DNA from: Rhizobium tibeticum
GTDB taxonomy: Bacteria > Pseudomonadota > Alphaproteobacteria > Rhizobiales > Rhizobiaceae
Reading direction: 5' to 3'
Assembly (NCBI RefSeq): GCF_900110205.1
Contig: NZ_FOCV01000023.1
Coordinates: forward strand, 41,533-105,532
DNA length: 64,000 nt
Below the pieces are notes generated by a model. It saw nothing but the letters and a program-made list of their open reading frames with translations. It made no database searches and had not been told where the DNA came from. This document shows positions 27,432 to 36,063 of the stretch, one piece after another (the stretch's first letter is position 1; every line of letters begins with the position of its first letter). The position numbers were made by a program, and so were the translations under genes.

Positions 27432-28210
27432 CAGCTCCTCCGTGCAAAAGGTTTGAACCAGTCGAGACCGTCAGGCGTGCGGTCCCGCGGGATGTATTCG
27501 CAGCCGACGAAACCACGGTAATCGAGCCGGTCGATTTCCCCGAACAAATAGGGATAATTGAGCTCTTCCCCGTCGGGCTCGTTGCGTGACGGTACGCTGG
27601 CGACCTGGATATGGCCGGTGATCGGCAGCAGGCGTCGCAGCGCCATGGCCACGTCGCCATGCAGGATCTGGCGGTGATAGACGTCGAACTGAAGTTTCAG
27701 GTTTGGCAGGCCGAGGTCGGCGATGAGCCGCTCGGCGGCGCCGAAATGATTGAGGAAGTATCCCGGCATGTTTCGTCCGTTGATGGGCTCGATCAACAGA
27801 TCGATCCCTTTCTCGGCGAGCCGCGCCGCAGTGTAGGCGACCGAACGCCGATAGCACGATGCTGCCTCGGCATCAGAGGGGTCGGCAAGCCCCGCCATCA
27901 AATGCAGCCGCTTTACGCCGGTCGCCGTCGCATAGGTCAGTGCTCGTTCCACGTCGGACTTCAATTCGTCGAAGCGCCCAGGAAGAGCTGCGATACCACG
28001 CTCGCCCGCTGCCCAATCACCAGGCGGCAGATTGAACAGTGCCTGCTGCAGCTTGTTGCGGGTTAGCCGTTCGGCAATTGCCTCCGGCGAGGCTTCATAG
28101 GGAAAAAGATACTCAACGGCTGCAAATCCGGCATCCGCTGCAGCATCGAAGCGATCGAGGAACGACCACTCGTTGAACATCATCGTCAGGTTGGCGGCGA
28201 AAGTGGGCAT
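27431..28210 (-). CDS. otnI: 2-oxo-tetronate isomerase (hydroxypyruvate isomerase-like)
   Basis: A 259-residue TIM-barrel protein of the Hyi/xylose-isomerase-like group. FAANLTMMFNEWSFLDRFDAA at the start, NLPPGDWAAGERGIAALPGR, LLIEPINGRNMPGYFLNHF and LKLQFDVYHRQI (metal-binding Glu/His/Asp) are typical. Reaction in this context: 2-oxo-tetronate to 3-oxo-tetronate, between LtnD and OtnK. Without the context it would be called hydroxypyruvate isomerase. Confidence 0.9.
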   Translation of the reverse strand: MPTFAANLTMMFNEWSFLDRFDAAADAGFAAVEYLFPYEASPEAIAERLTRNKLQQALFNLPPGDWAAGERGIAALPGRFDELKSDVERALTYATATGVKRLHLMAGLADPSDAEAASCYRRSVAYTAARLAEKGIDLLIEPINGRNMPGYFLNHFGAAERLIADLGLPNLKLQFDVYHRQILHGDVAMALRRLLPITGHIQVASVPSRNEPDGEELNYPYLFGEIDRLDYRGFVGCEYIPRDRTPDGLDWFKPFARRS

Positions 28211-28222
28211 ACCTACAGTCCT

Positions 28223-29161
28223 TTATCGCGACCCTTTGGCTGCGCCGGGCAATTTCGCCCCCGAGAGCTGGGCGTAGAGCCGGGCGAGAGATGAATCGTC
28301 ATCGCGCCCCATGCCGGCGCCGGAAGCGGCAAGGTACATCTGCAACGCGGCCGCGACGAGCGGCACAGGATAGCGTTCCGAACGGGCCATGTCCTGAACG
28401 ATGCCGAGATCCTTGACGAAAATCTCGACGGCGCTGAGTGGCGTATAATCTCCCGCCAGCACATGCGGGATCCGGTTTTCAAACATCCACGAATTGCCGG
28501 CGGACGCCGTGATCACCTCGTAGACCTTGTCGAGATCGAGCCCTTGCTTGGCAGCGAAGGCAATCGCTTCGCAGGCGGCTGCTATGTGTACGCCGGCAAG
28601 GAGCTGGTTGATCATCTTGAAGGCTGCGCCTGTGCCAGCCGCATCGCCAAGTTCGTAGACCTTGGCGGCCATAGCCTCGAGGGCCGGTTGAGCCGCTTCG
28701 AAGGCCGCCCTGGAGCCGGACGCCATGATCGTTAGCTGGCCGCTCGACGCTTTCGCCGCGCCGCCGGAAATTGGCGCGTCGAGGTAGTGTAAACCGAGGG
28801 ACTCCACCTGTTGTGCCAGATCTCGCGCGACGGCTGGGTCCATCGTCGCCGACGAAATGAATACTGACCCGGGTTTCATCACGCTTGCGACACCCCCGGC
28901 ACCAAACAACAGGGCCTCGGTCTGCGCGCCGTTTACGACGACTGAAACGATGATATCTGCGCCCCGAACCGCGTCGCCGGGCGAGGTCGCGCCACGGCCA
29001 CCGTCCGCCACGAAACGATCGATGGCGGCAGGTGCGATGTCGTAGCCGACGACGTCGAGGCCCGCGCGCTTCATCGAGCGGGCCATGCCAGCCCCCATCG
29101 AGCCGAGGCCGATCACTGCAGCCACCGTCTGCCCCAAATCTTCAAAGTCCGATGCCATCAC
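28223..29161 (-). CDS. ltnD: L-threonate dehydrogenase (beta-hydroxyacid dehydrogenase family)
   Basis: A 312-residue NAD-dependent enzyme. VIGLGSMGAGMARSMKRAGL is the Rossmann motif, LDAPISGGAAKASSGQLTIM the substrate-binding motif, and Lys in AAFKMINQLLAG the catalytic residue. Reaction: L-threonate to 2-oxo-tetronate. It is 12 nt upstream of otnI, completing the LtnD-OtnI-OtnK-OtnC route to DHAP. Confidence 0.9.
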   Translation of the reverse strand: MMASDFEDLGQTVAAVIGLGSMGAGMARSMKRAGLDVVGYDIAPAAIDRFVADGGRGATSPGDAVRGADIIVSVVVNGAQTEALLFGAGGVASVMKPGSVFISSATMDPAVARDLAQQVESLGLHYLDAPISGGAAKASSGQLTIMASGSRAAFEAAQPALEAMAAKVYELGDAAGTGAAFKMINQLLAGVHIAAACEAIAFAAKQGLDLDKVYEVITASAGNSWMFENRIPHVLAGDYTPLSAVEIFVKDLGIVQDMARSERYPVPLVAAALQMYLAASGAGMGRDDDSSLARLYAQLSGAKLPGAAKGSR

Positions 29162-29239
29162 GATATCTCCAGCTTATCGAAAGGTTAGCAGGCTGGACCC
29201 TCCGGCTGTAGTCCTCCGGAGGGTGGCAGCTTGAAAGTT

Positions 29240-30556
29240 TTAGCGATTGACGGTTTTTGCGGGCACGCTCAGCACGGCCAGCGAGCCGACGACGAGAGTT
29301 GCGGCCAAGAAATACATGCCTGCGCTGTTGTTGCCGGTGAAGTCTTTCAGATAGCCCACCAGAAACGGTCCGAGAAACCCGGCGAGATTGCCGACCGAAT
29401 TGATCCAGGCGATGCCAGCTGCAGCACCTGTACCGGCCAGAAAGGCCGTCGGAAGGGACCAGAAGAGGGGTGCGCAACTGATGGCGCCTGCGGCGGCCAG
29501 CGAGAGGCAGGCAATGGCCACTGTCGTGCTTGTTGCCGTCGTTGCCGCGACAAAGCCGCCGGCTGCCATGAGGGCGGGCAGGACAAGATGCCATCGCCGT
29601 TCGCGCAGCCTGTCGGAGGAGCGCCCGAGCGCCAGCATGACAACGAATGTGCAGATATATGGAATTGCGGAAATCAAGCCGATATTCAGGTTTCCGGTCA
29701 CACCGGTTCCTTTCACGATCGTTGGCATCCAGAAAGTCAGACCGTATTGTCCTAGTACGAAGCAGAAATAGATGAGGCACATCAGCCAGACTCTGGGGTC
29801 GGTCAGTGTTGCGGCTACGCTATGCGGGCTCGATGCCTTGGCCCGATTCTCCGCTTCGATATTTGCTACGAGGATATTCTTTTCGTCTTCGCTTAGCCAC
29901 GTCGCGTCCCCGATCTTATCGTCAAGGTAGAAGAAGGTCACGATGCCGAAAACGATAGCCGGTATGGCTTCGATCAGAAACATCCATTGCCAACCGGAAA
30001 GGCCATGCGTCCCGTGGAAGCCGTCCATGAGCAGACCAGAAAGCGGATTGCCGAATATAGCCGAGATCGGGATGGCGGACATAAAGGTGGTGACGACCTT
30101 GGCGCGGCGGTGCGCCGGGTACCAGGATGTCAGATAGAGGATGATCCCTGGAAAAAATCCAGCCTCAGCTATGCCCAGCAGGAAGCGCAGGACATAGAAT
30201 ACCGTTTCCGACGAGGTGAACACGAAGGCGGCGGAGATCACGCCCCAGGTTATCATGATGCGGGCGATCCATACGCGAGCGCCGACTTTGTTCATGATAA
30301 CGTTGCTGGGCACTTCAAATAGAAAATACCCGACGAAGAAAATACCTGCACCGATGCCATAGGCCGCTTCCGAGAGACCGAGCTCACTCGACATCTGCAG
30401 CTTCGCGAAGCCGACATTGACGCGGTCGAGATAGGCGACCACGTAGCACAGCATCAAAAACGGGACGATTCTCCAGAATACCTTTCCATAGGCGTGGTCT
30501 TCCAACGCCTGAGCGGGGTACACGCCACTGACTGGCGCCTGCGTTTGCAGCGTCAT
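29240..30556 (-). CDS. MFS transporter, anion:cation symporter family
   Basis: A 438-residue permease with twelve hydrophobic segments. CYVVAYLDRVNVGFAKLQM at the first helix, FFVGYFLFEVPSNVIMNKVG and the loop SWYPAHRRAKVVT are characteristic of the tartrate/glucarate/phthalate-type ACS family. ATG 30556 is chosen since the upstream extension crosses the operator palindromes and a good Shine-Dalgarno (GGAGG-like, complement of CCTCC) precedes it. It probably takes up threonate or related tetronates. Confidence 0.9.
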   Translation of the reverse strand: MTLQTQAPVSGVYPAQALEDHAYGKVFWRIVPFLMLCYVVAYLDRVNVGFAKLQMSSELGLSEAAYGIGAGIFFVGYFLFEVPSNVIMNKVGARVWIARIMITWGVISAAFVFTSSETVFYVLRFLLGIAEAGFFPGIILYLTSWYPAHRRAKVVTTFMSAIPISAIFGNPLSGLLMDGFHGTHGLSGWQWMFLIEAIPAIVFGIVTFFYLDDKIGDATWLSEDEKNILVANIEAENRAKASSPHSVAATLTDPRVWLMCLIYFCFVLGQYGLTFWMPTIVKGTGVTGNLNIGLISAIPYICTFVVMLALGRSSDRLRERRWHLVLPALMAAGGFVAATTATSTTVAIACLSLAAAGAISCAPLFWSLPTAFLAGTGAAAGIAWINSVGNLAGFLGPFLVGYLKDFTGNNSAGMYFLAATLVVGSLAVLSVPAKTVNR

Positions 30557-30610
30557 GATTTTCCTCCAAGGGTTACCGCAAATCTCCTTCCGCGGTGCGA
30601 CCACCAAAAA

Positions 30611-30678
30611 TGGCAGCGCTGCCATTCTGTTTAGTTTATTTTGGCAGCGCTGCCAACAGAAAACTGGCAGCGCTGCCA
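30611..30678. promoter_or_regulatory. Three identical LacI-type operators
   Basis: The perfect 14-bp palindrome TGGCAGCGCTGCCA occurs at 30611-30624, 30642-30655 and 30665-30678. They lie between the divergent MFS gene and the LacI-family regulator gene. Centre spacing is 31 and 23 bp. They are the obvious binding sites of the regulator at 30773, controlling both directions and allowing cooperative binding. Confidence 0.88.
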
Positions 30679-30772
30679 AAAAAAACTTGCTTGTTGGAGT
30701 GAGTGGGGTGAGAAATGTTGACATGGATGGTCATCGCCGCCACTGAGGCAGCCGCCAGAGTTGGATTCAAGT

Positions 30773-31777
30773 ATGACTGTGGAATTCAAACATCAGCCAA
30801 CGGTAACACTTGCCGAGGTCGCAGACGCGGCCGGCGTCGGCGAGAGCACGGTGTCGCGCGTGCTGCGCAACTATGGTTCGTTTTCCGAAAAGACGCGGGA
30901 CCGGGTCATGGCTGCGGTTGAGCGGCTGGGCTATGTGCCGAACCGGATCGCCGGAACGCTGGCCTCCACTGGTTCGCGTCTTGTTGCGTTCGTCATTCCA
31001 TCGCTTTCCAACATCGTCTTCCCCGATGTACTGCGGGGGGCCAGCGCCATTCTTGAGGAAAGCGGGTATCAGGCCGTTTTCTCCGTCACAGACTATGATT
31101 CGCAGAGGGAGGAAGCACTGGCCGCCGCGATGCTCGCCTGGCGACCGGCAGCAGTCATGCTCGCGGGATACGAGCATACTGACGGCACCCTCAAGATATT
31201 GCGCGCGAGCGGTTGCCGGATCGTCGAACTGCTTGATCTCGACGGTGCTGCGCTGGATCTGGCGGTCGGTTTTTCCAACCTTGCCGCGGGCCGCGTCAGC
31301 GCCGAGTTTTTGTTAAGGCGGGGCTATCGCCGGATCGGTTATGTCGGTCACGACCTGAACCGTGACACCCGCGCCGGTAAACGGTTTTCCGGCTTTTGCG
31401 CAACGCTAGGCGCGGGCGATGCGCCCCTGGCCGACCGCGAAATTCTCGCGGGGGCATCATCCGTGGAGAACGGTAGGCTGGGGCTGGAGCGGTTGCTCGC
31501 CCGCACCCCCGATCTTGATGCAGTTTATTTCTCGAACGACGATATGGCGCTCGGCGGTTACTTTCACTGCTTGGCGCGCGGAATTTCCATTCCCTCGCAG
31601 CTTGCCATTTTCGGCTACAATGGCCTCGACATCGGTCGGGCAATGCCGCAACCGCTATCGACCATCCGTACGCCGCGCGTTGCCACAGGAAAGATCGCCG
31701 CACAGCTTGTCGTCACAAATGCGCCCCCCCAGGTCGTCGATCTCGGTTTCGAACTGATCGAAGGGGCAACCGCCTAA
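30773..31777 (+). CDS. LacI-family transcriptional regulator of tetronate genes
   Basis: A 334-residue repressor. The HTH VTLAEVADAAGVGESTVSRV is followed by the hinge VPNRIAGTLASTGSRLVAFV; the effector domain resembles gluconate regulators (SNIVFPDVLRGA, DAVYFSNDDMALGG). ATG 30773 starts 10 residues before the HTH; an in-frame TTG 12 nt earlier is less likely. Three perfect palindromes lie about 95-160 nt upstream. It likely responds to threonate or an oxo-tetronate. Confidence 0.9.
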   Translation: MTVEFKHQPTVTLAEVADAAGVGESTVSRVLRNYGSFSEKTRDRVMAAVERLGYVPNRIAGTLASTGSRLVAFVIPSLSNIVFPDVLRGASAILEESGYQAVFSVTDYDSQREEALAAAMLAWRPAAVMLAGYEHTDGTLKILRASGCRIVELLDLDGAALDLAVGFSNLAAGRVSAEFLLRRGYRRIGYVGHDLNRDTRAGKRFSGFCATLGAGDAPLADREILAGASSVENGRLGLERLLARTPDLDAVYFSNDDMALGGYFHCLARGISIPSQLAIFGYNGLDIGRAMPQPLSTIRTPRVATGKIAAQLVVTNAPPQVVDLGFELIEGATA

Positions 31778-31793
31778 TACTGGAGGAACTGTC

Positions 31794-32462
31794 ATGTCCG
31801 ACGCGCGCCTGCGTGAGGAAATCTGCCGCTACGGCCGCTCGCTGTTCGAGCGCGGACTGACGCCCGGTTCGTCGGGCAATATATCGCTGCGGCTGGAGGA
31901 CGGCGGTTGGCTGGTCACCCCAACCAACGCCTCACTCGGCTTCCTCGACCCGGGCCGCATCTCAAAGCTAGACGCCGAAGGCCGGCTCCTGTCCGGCGAC
32001 AAGCCGACCAAGGAAATTCCGCTTCACACTGCCCTCTACGACACGCGCGGCAGCGCCCGTGCCATCGTCCATCTTCACTCCACCCACGCGGTGGCACTGA
32101 CCATGCTGCCTGAGATCGATCCGCGCGCCGCCCTGCCCCCGATGACGCCCTACTATCTGATGCGCGCTGGGGAGACCGCGCTGGTGCCCTATTATCGTCC
32201 CGGCGATCCGGCGGTGGCCGACGCGATCCGCGGGCTGGCGGGAAAATATTCGTCGGTGCTTCTGGCCAATCACGGACCGGTCGTCGCCGGCGACAGCCTG
32301 GAGGCGGCGGTTTTCGCCACCGAGGAGCTGGAGGAGACGGCGAAGCTCTATCTGCTGCTACGCAACCTCAACCCCCGTTATCTCAGCCCGGCGCAGGTAA
32401 ATGATCTCACCAAGACCTTCGGCCTCGACCTTCCGTCTCGTCACGACCACGACCACGATTGA
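31794..32462 (+). CDS. otnC: 3-oxo-tetronate 4-phosphate decarboxylase (class II aldolase family)
   Basis: A 222-residue metal-dependent class II aldolase-fold enzyme. GLTPGSSGNISLRLEDGGWL at the N-terminus, VHLHSTHAVALTML (metal His pair) and LLANHGPVVAGDSLEAAV (third His region) are the family motifs; the tail RHDHDHD is His/Asp-rich. Reaction: 3-oxo-tetronate 4-phosphate to DHAP plus CO2, the last step of threonate use. GGAGG lies upstream of the ATG, 16 nt after the regulator stop, so both are cotranscribed. Confidence 0.92.
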   Translation: MSDARLREEICRYGRSLFERGLTPGSSGNISLRLEDGGWLVTPTNASLGFLDPGRISKLDAEGRLLSGDKPTKEIPLHTALYDTRGSARAIVHLHSTHAVALTMLPEIDPRAALPPMTPYYLMRAGETALVPYYRPGDPAVADAIRGLAGKYSSVLLANHGPVVAGDSLEAAVFATEELEETAKLYLLLRNLNPRYLSPAQVNDLTKTFGLDLPSRHDHDHD

Positions 32463-32495
32463 GTGCGGCACTGCCCGCGCAACGGACCTTCATTC

Positions 32496-32740
32496 CTTCA
32501 TCGCACCGGTCATGGATGACACGTAATAGTCGACGAAGAAGGAATTAGGATCACCACCGGCAGCAAGCAGAACAGCGCGCTCGCCATCAGTGCTCCCGTT
32601 CGAACACGTCGCCGCGGACCCGTTCCCTCAGCACCCCCACCGGTACGGTCGCATCTTCCCAAGACTGCATGAAAGTCAGCGCATAGATCACCGCATTTTT
32701 CGCAAAGACGCGATCCTTGGTCTGTACGCAAGGGATTCTC
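32496..32740 (-). pseudogene. Remnant ending in a MalG-type sugar ABC permease C-terminus
   Basis: Minus-strand reading gives MASALFCLLPVVILI in one frame and, after a slip, FFVDYYVSSMTGAMKE before a stop. This is the pattern of the last helix and tail of MalG-type carbohydrate permeases. Upstream of it (32601-32740) a separate frame reads FAKNAVIYALTFMQSWEDAT and ends in FEREH; I do not recognise it. Both pieces lack their starts. The region is decayed. Confidence 0.5.
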
Positions 32741-32927
32741 TCTTTTGGACGAGGTTTCGAAGGCTGCGAAAGGTGTGCTTGCGGCCCTTCCGTTGGCCGC
32801 GACCGCGCTGGTGCCCGTTATCGGAAAGATCCCTGGCGCCCAGTAGATTGAGACCGCGTCCACCTACTTCAAATCAGGTGGTGACAAGCCTCCATCTCCT
32901 CCGAAAGCGCTGTGTGGCTTTGGCCGT

Positions 32928-32952
32928 GGAACTTTACTCTGAGCCACGGGTT
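32928..32952 (+). promoter_or_regulatory. EcfG/RpoE2-type general-stress promoter
   Basis: GGAAC at 32928-32932 and GTT at 32950-32952 are separated by 17 nt, matching the alphaproteobacterial EcfG consensus GGAAC-N16/17-GTT. It points to the ElaB-like gene at 33116, leaving a ~155-nt leader. Confidence 0.6.
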
Positions 32953-33115
32953 ATTCAGACGCAGCGCTTCAAAAGTGCGCTGTGGGACCAAGCATCGCCC
33001 TATGCAGGTCCGCAAATTGCCCGGCGCCGATCCCCGTCCCGTCGGGCTTTTGCTTTTTCGAGGAACCCCTTCGTCCTTCACCAGTTTCTCTCCGTCATCA
33101 ACGGAGAAACGCGAT

Positions 33116-33361
33116 ATGGCCAACGACGAATTGAACGCCGGCTTCACTGGAACGCCCGCAGAAGAACCTACAGGCATCAGGAAAGCCACCAAGGCTGCGA
33201 CCGATGCCGTGGTCCGGGAGACAACTGCGGTCGCAACGGGTGCCGCCGATCATCCGCACACAGCTACGACTCTCGTGTTGACGATCGGAGCCTTGGCATT
33301 CGGTCTTGGGTACCTGATGGGCCGCTCCGCGGCGGCCAACGATTACAGCTATTGGCGCTAA
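33116..33361 (+). CDS. Small ElaB/YqjD-like membrane-anchored protein
   Basis: An 81-residue protein. The N-terminal ~50 residues are polar and helical; residues about 50-70 (TTLVLTIGALAFGLGYLMGR) form a glycine-rich membrane anchor, the layout of ElaB/YqjD/DUF883-type stress proteins that tether to the inner membrane. Start MANDELNAG at 33116 is preceded by GGAG. An EcfG-type promoter lies upstream at 32928, fitting stress expression. Function unknown. Confidence 0.7.
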   Translation: MANDELNAGFTGTPAEEPTGIRKATKAATDAVVRETTAVATGAADHPHTATTLVLTIGALAFGLGYLMGRSAAANDYSYWR

Positions 33362-33386
33362 GGAACTATTCTCGGATTTGTGAGTT
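33362..33386 (+). promoter_or_regulatory. EcfG/RpoE2-type promoter directly after the ElaB-like gene
   Basis: GGAAC at 33362-33366 and GTT at 33384-33386 with a 17-nt spacer. It starts at the base after the ElaB-like stop codon. The only thing before the terminator at 33457 is a ~65-nt untranslated stretch, suggesting that it drives a small RNA. Confidence 0.6.
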
Positions 33387-33392
33387 TCGGTG

Positions 33393-33489
33393 ACGCAACG
33401 CACTCTGACAGGTCGTTGTGCGCTGGCTCCCTGGCCCTCAAGGCGCCAGCATAAGAAGGCCCGGACGCTCCCAGTGCCGGGCCTTTTAT
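33393..33489 (+). ncRNA. Candidate stress-induced small RNA
   Basis: A segment of about 95 nt bounded by an EcfG-type promoter and a terminator. It contains a 5'-side hairpin (GCTGGC about 33423 with GCCAGC about 33444, C-rich loop) and ends with the terminator stem at 33457-33484 plus TTTT. No credible ORF fits inside. Layout is that of sigma-T/EcfG-dependent sRNAs such as Caulobacter GsrN, but no sequence match is claimed. Confidence 0.45.
33457..33489 (+). terminator. Rho-independent terminator
   Basis: AGGCCCGG (33457-33464) pairs with CCGGGCCT (33477-33484), loop of 12 nt, followed by a T-rich run. Confidence 0.75.
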
Positions 33490-33656
33490 TTGAAATGCTT
33501 AGTGCTTCCCGCCGGTTTTCCATCCGACTTAATCCATCTAAATCATCCCGTAGGACCGAGGTCCCAGACGGCAAGGGCGATGAGCCGCGGCGTGACGCGC
33601 GGCTGGAGGCCAAAGTATGACCGCGAAGCACGACCGCCATTTACCGCCTCTCCGCA

Positions 33657-33681
33657 GGAACATCTACGAGCGGTGTGCGTT
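33657..33681 (+). promoter_or_regulatory. EcfG/RpoE2-type promoter of the CBS-pair gene
   Basis: GGAAC at 33657-33661 and GTT at 33679-33681, spacer 17 nt, ending 48 nt before the CBS-domain gene start. The position is ideal for a promoter. Confidence 0.7.
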
Positions 33682-33729
33682 GATTCTTTTACCCGCAGTT
33701 TTGGCGCGGGCAACGTGAGGGAGGTTATC

Positions 33730-34167
33730 ATGAAAGTCAGCAACTGCATGACCACAGACGTTCAGATCGCCAATCCGGAGCAGACATTACAAGATGTCGC
33801 CCTGATGATGGGACGTCTCGATGCCGGCGTTCTCCCGGTGAGTGAGAACGACAGGCTGGTCGGCATGATCACCGATCGCGACATCGCGATTCGTGGCGTG
33901 GCAGAGGGCAAGGGCCCCGAGGCAAAGGTTCGCGATGTGATGAGTGTCAAGGTTAGATACTGCTTCGATGATGAAGATGTTGAAGACGTGCTTCACAACA
34001 TGGGTGATCTTCAGATACGGCGCTTGCCAGTACTGAACCGAGACAAGCGCCTCGTCGGCATCATCTCGCTTGGCGACCTCGCTACGAAGGGCGAGGCCAC
34101 TGGAACCGGTAAGGCACTGAGCGGCATCTCACAACGCGGCGGCGAACATTCGCAGACAGCGCATTGA
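33730..34167 (+). CDS. CBS-pair domain protein
   Basis: A 145-residue protein made of two CBS repeats. Repeat 1 ends with LVGMITDRDIAIRGVAEG (about residues 43-60) and repeat 2 with RRLPVLNRDKRLVGIISLGDLA (about 97-118); both carry the G-x-I/V-S/T-x-x-D nucleotide-binding signature. Such stand-alone proteins bind adenine nucleotides and are commonly in general-stress regulons. GGGAGG lies before ATG 33730, and an EcfG-type promoter sits 48 nt upstream. The C-terminal tail after residue 120 is polar and disordered-looking. Confidence 0.9.
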   Translation: MKVSNCMTTDVQIANPEQTLQDVALMMGRLDAGVLPVSENDRLVGMITDRDIAIRGVAEGKGPEAKVRDVMSVKVRYCFDDEDVEDVLHNMGDLQIRRLPVLNRDKRLVGIISLGDLATKGEATGTGKALSGISQRGGEHSQTAH

Positions 34168-34645
34168 CGGTCGGCGGTACCCATCAGCAAACGCAAACAC
34201 CAGTAAGCTGCCGCCTGTTCACCTCAAGCGCCTGGCGCCGTTGCACCCAACGGCACTAGGCGCAATATCCACGTGTACCACTACAGCTGCGCAAGGAAGG
34301 TTTGCGCTGAGCGATACAAACCACGATCGAGATCAAGCCGGGCTCGGGCAGGCGCCACCTGGGTCGGGGCAAGCGCCACCTGGGGAGGTCCGATAGATGA
34401 CCGCAAGGGTGCCTGTGACAAGAATGGCCAACGGCCCGCCAGAGACCGCCGATACCGCGGGCAAGGTCGAGCAGATCGAGGTAATGACCGCTAACGCCGC
34501 TTGAATTGTTTGGTTTAAACAAAATTTAAACTATTTAAAAAACAACACATCATTTTTTAATAAATGCTATCAATTATTAAAATTGTGTTATGATCGGTTA
34601 TTGCCGCCAATCGGGTTGGCTCTTAATCGATAGATCGGAATTCTC
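34168..34645. other. Gap with an AT-rich island
   Basis: No gene recognised. About 34505-34596 is strikingly AT-rich compared with the surrounding high-GC DNA, with runs of TTTAAA and AATT and the palindrome GTTTAAAC. It may be an UP element/promoter for the gene at 34646, a bent nucleoid-protein site, or foreign DNA. Confidence 0.5.
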
Positions 34646-34996
34646 GTGGAAAAATTTCCTTGGCTGAAACCCGCTTTAACCGGCGCAATATGTGGAGCAA
34701 TTGCTCTTGCCATCGTCGGCTTCTCTTGGGGCGGTTGGGTTACGGGCAACAGGGCAAAGAGGTCAGCCGATGTCGAACGGACATCTGCCATCGCCGCCGC
34801 CTTGACGCCCTATTGCCTCGAGCGGGCAAAAACTGACCCCGCCTCCGCCCAGATCATGGCAGAGCTAAAGGCCGCTGGAACATACGGCCGCTCAGACATC
34901 GTCAAGAAAGCCGGTTGGGCGACACCGCTTGGCAGCACAGAGCCTAATGCAGATCTTGCCCAGGCGTGTCAGATCGCGCTTGGCACTGCGGGCTGA
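34646..34996 (+). CDS. Hypothetical membrane-anchored protein
   Basis: A 116-residue protein starting at GTG. Residues about 10-32 (ALTGAICGAIALAIVGFSWG) are an N-terminal membrane anchor or uncleaved signal. The rest is a small periplasmic domain with two Cys (PYCLERAK and AQACQIAL) that could be disulphide-linked. The arrangement (ALTPYCLERAKTDP...LAQACQ) is one I associate with uncharacterised rhizobial proteins. No function assigned. Confidence 0.75.
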   Translation: MEKFPWLKPALTGAICGAIALAIVGFSWGGWVTGNRAKRSADVERTSAIAAALTPYCLERAKTDPASAQIMAELKAAGTYGRSDIVKKAGWATPLGSTEPNADLAQACQIALGTAG

Positions 34997-35198
34997 TCCT
35001 TCGCGGCGGTGCGCACTTGCCACCGCTCCGCCTCAAACTCGAAGGACTTTCGAAGGCATCGGCTGGCACCAATTGCTCCGTTGCCTATTCGTTTGCATTG
35101 TGTGCGAACGGCGCACGCTTCGTCATCCACTGATCTTGATCAGGGCATCACTGGTGGAGAGTTACAACCCCTCGCCCCGACCGAAAGGAGAGGACAAT

Positions 35199-35765
35199 AT
35201 GTCTTCCGCCACGCCCGTTAAACACCTGACGTCCGTCGACCTGCAGTTTCTTCAGAAGATACTCACCGACGCGGAATACACCGGCAAAGTCTCAAGCACC
35301 ACGCCAAGGGACGTAGCCGCGAAACTGTTGGTGAAGCTGTTTCAACAAGGTGTGAAGGACCCTGCTATCCTATCCGCTGAGCTTAGAAAGCACTTCGGCT
35401 ATTTGCCCGGCCCAGCCCTGTTAAGCAAACCAATCAACAAAAACCGCCACGCTATTCAGGGCATTGTAACAACCCGACTCCCGCCGATAAAAGAAGCAGG
35501 TGGCGTCCGCACGTCGCAAGCTGCGGCGCCTGAGGAGCTGGTCTCTTCGGAAAAAGATCGATTACAGGCCGATCTCACGCGAACGCGGAAATATCTGACA
35601 GATGATGCCCTCAATGTCGCAACGCAAGAGGCTCGGATCGCAGGTGCGTCGCTTCGCGGTGAACCGACGTCACTGGCTCAGCAGGAACTTGCCGGGTATA
35701 TTGCTCGGCAACGCTATCACCGCTTCGAATTGAGCTTAGTTGAGGCGCGCATCAAAGCAGGCTAA
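35199..35765 (+). CDS. Hypothetical protein, helical
   Basis: A 188-residue cytoplasmic protein. The first third (LTSVDLQFLQKILTDAEYTG, then AAKLLVKLFQQGV) is helical; residues about 105-185 are charged and predicted coiled-coil-like (SSEKDRLQADLTRTRKYL). ATG 35199 follows GGAGAGGACA, a strong ribosome-binding site, and earlier in-frame residues look non-coding. No family recognised; flanked by other orphan genes. Confidence 0.65.
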   Translation: MSSATPVKHLTSVDLQFLQKILTDAEYTGKVSSTTPRDVAAKLLVKLFQQGVKDPAILSAELRKHFGYLPGPALLSKPINKNRHAIQGIVTTRLPPIKEAGGVRTSQAAAPEELVSSEKDRLQADLTRTRKYLTDDALNVATQEARIAGASLRGEPTSLAQQELAGYIARQRYHRFELSLVEARIKAG

Positions 35766-36063
35766 AGTCCGCTCCAGGTGATGCCAGACGATGGCAAAGC
35801 GGAGCCAACCCTGATCCGTGTCGCCAGATATTTCATCAGGGCGGCACGGTGCTAAAATTGAAAGGCTCCGCGACGCGCCGGACACGCTACAAAACGACCG
35901 AACGGCTTGACTTGGCGGCGACCAAGGTTCAGCCGCCTCTCCACACGGCAACTGGCTGAAAACTCAAGCCGCCCACCTTACCCAAGTCCCTCCCGCACTT
36001 TGCGGAACGCCGACGTATCGCTGATGGATGGCGGCACGATTCGAGAGAAAACAGGGAGTGAAC
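35766..36063. other. Intergenic stretch
   Basis: About 300 nt with no supported gene, repeat or terminator. Confidence 0.4.

Noticed and set aside
30557..30724. N-terminal extension of the MFS transporter
   Set aside because: It would place coding sequence over the three operator palindromes; a good ribosome-binding site precedes the internal ATG at 30556.
32590..33393. 267-codon + strand frame
   Set aside because: Overlaps the ElaB-like gene in another frame and has no family-like segment; considered a shadow.
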